A DNA stretch of 64,000 nt, from contig NZ_CADIJR010000021.1 of NCBI RefSeq assembly GCF_902859645.1, positions 1 to 64,000 on the forward strand. Reading direction: 5' to 3'. Under the pieces are notes generated by a model. The model saw nothing but the letters and a program-made list of their open reading frames with translations, had not been told where the DNA came from and made no database searches. Within the stretch, counting starts at the first letter, position 1. Each line of letters opens with the position of its first letter. Shown here piece after piece: positions 63,048-64,000 of this stretch. Made by a program: the position numbers and the translations under genes. The stretch comes from Achromobacter insuavis (GTDB lineage: Bacteria; Pseudomonadota; Gammaproteobacteria; Burkholderiales; Burkholderiaceae_B).

Positions 63048-64000
63048 TCAGGCGCCGTTTTTGACGACCTGCACCGGGCCGCCGTCGGTGACGCGCTGCA
63101 GGCCCGACACCACCAGCTGGTCGCCGGCCGCCACGCCCGTCAGGATCTCGACCTTGCCCTCGCGGCGCTCGCCGATGGTGACTTCGCGGCGCTCGGCCAC
63201 GCCGTCCTTGACGCGGTACACGTACTGCGTCTCGCCGGATGGCGACAGCGCGGCCTCGGGCGCGACCAGCGCCTTGTCCTGGTTGAACAGCAGTTGCACG
63301 CGGGCGAACATGCCGGGGCGCAGCAGCGAATCGGCGTTGGCCACGGTGGCGCGCAGCAGGATGGAGCGTCCGCCCGCATCGACCAGCGGGCTGACGGCGT
63401 ACACCAGGCCCGGGCGTTCCTGGCCGGGCAAGGCGTCCAGGCGCAGCGTCAGCTGCTGGCCCACGCCGACCTTGCTGAGATACATCTCGGGCACGCGGAA
63501 ATCCACCTTGAGCGGGTCGATGGCCTCCAGCGGCGCCAGGTCCTGGCCCTGGTTGACGTAATCGCCCACCGACACGCTGCGCAGGCCGGCGAAGCCCGCG
63601 AACGGCGCGCTGATGGTCATCTTGTCCAGGCGCGCCTGCGCCAGCGCCACCGCGGCTTCCTGCACCTTGAGCGTGCTGGCCGATTCGTCGCGCGCCTGCT
63701 GGCTGACGAAGCCCTTGGCCTGCAGCGCCACGGCGCGGCGATAGTGGCTCTGCGCCAGCGCCAGGTTGGCGCGCGCCTGCGCCAGTTCGGCGCGCGGCAC
63801 GGAATCGTCCAGGCGGATCAGCGCCTGGCCGCGCTTGACCGGCTGGCCCTCCTTGAATTCGATCGACTGGATGCGGCCGGCCACTTCGGGCCGCAGCATC
63901 ACGGCCTCATCCGAGCGCAGGCTGCCCACAGCCGACAGGCCGCGCGCGAACGGAATCTCGGTGACGGCGGCGACCTCGACCCGCACCGGGGCCGGTTTGG
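63048..64000 (-). CDS. RND efflux periplasmic adaptor (membrane fusion protein), partial
   Basis: Adaptor joining the RND pump to an outer-membrane channel. At least 317 residues are present; the 5' end lies beyond the window (frame open to 64000, reading KPAPVRVEVAAV). Barrel-sandwich/lipoyl halves (GRIQSIEFKEGQPVKRGQAL, and GFAGLRSVSVGDYVNQGQDL), an alpha-helical hairpin between, and a C-terminal beta-barrel are clear. No adaptor signal peptide is visible because the start is missing. Confidence 0.92.
   Translation of the reverse strand, partial: KPAPVRVEVAAVTEIPFARGLSAVGSLRSDEAVMLRPEVAGRIQSIEFKEGQPVKRGQALIRLDDSVPRAELAQARANLALAQSHYRRAVALQAKGFVSQQARDESASTLKVQEAAVALAQARLDKMTISAPFAGFAGLRSVSVGDYVNQGQDLAPLEAIDPLKVDFRVPEMYLSKVGVGQQLTLRLDALPGQERPGLVYAVSPLVDAGGRSILLRATVANADSLLRPGMFARVQLLFNQDKALVAPEAALSPSGETQYVYRVKDGVAERREVTIGERREGKVEILTGVAAGDQLVVSGLQRVTDGGPVQVVKNGA

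Overview
The window is a GC-rich, densely packed chromosomal segment from a betaproteobacterium, most likely an Alcaligenaceae member (Bordetella or Achromobacter). This rests on three things: gene order around 6S RNA/zapA and tol-pal, the abundance of tripartite tricarboxylate (Tct) and LysR genes, and a lipid A glucosamine (lgm-type) locus known from Bordetella. There is no insertion sequence, phage, CRISPR or rRNA. Nearly all genes are intact, and short or overlapping junctions (TGATG, ATGA, TAATG) are common.

Layout. 1-360: gene-free, with three TATA-core palindromes. 0.4-7.6 kb: an Lrp-type regulator divergent from hppD; an ilvD-cytochrome c-msrA operon; lgt converging on a SIMPL-domain gene whose leader carries a 12-nt G/C homopolymer; 6S RNA; zapA and a coiled-coil partner. 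8-20.6 kb: two TctB-TctA membrane pairs lacking a local binding protein, the second downstream of a TctD/TctE-like two-component system that overlaps rppH; between the pairs lie a gamma-glutamyltransferase-like gene, an NAD-dependent hydroxyacid dehydrogenase, azoR/LysR and a GhrA-like reductase. 20.6-29.6 kb: proS, then the complete ybgC-tolQRAB-pal-cpoB envelope operon, immediately followed by a FecCD/FecE-type ABC permease and ATPase with no binding protein. 29.7-42.4 kb: a prolyl-tRNA editing-like deacylase, hydrolases, a second Lrp regulator with an EamA exporter, a stand-alone EF-G, UspA, a DUF442 protein, a MocR regulator divergent from EamA and LysE exporters, and lrgAB/cidAB-like genes with a LysR regulator.

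42.5-49.4 kb holds a dihydrodipicolinate-synthase-family lyase gene followed by a five-gene Liv-type ABC transporter and an FCD-type GntR regulator, which together look like an uptake and catabolic unit for an unknown substrate; a PACE efflux pump with its own LysR follows. 50.4-54.2 kb encodes a YdjC/ChbG deacetylase, a GtrA-like protein, an ArnT-like glycosyltransferase and an ArnC-like GT2, matching the functions for decorating lipid A phosphates with glucosamine. 54.4-58.7 kb has a GNAT enzyme, a GltS symporter directly followed by a large TAXI-type lipoprotein, a ribbon-helix-helix-like small protein, yaiI and an unlisted 55-residue membrane protein. 59-64 kb (minus strand) reads efflux adaptor (cut by the window end), RND pump, dnaQ and tRNA-Val(CAC) with very short gaps.

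Most genes are core or common accessory functions. The observations most worth following are the gltS-TAXI lipoprotein pair, the homopolymer upstream of the SIMPL gene, the arginine in the Walker A motif of LivF, the lgm-type locus layout, the TATA palindromes at the left edge, and the efflux-dnaQ-tRNA gene string.
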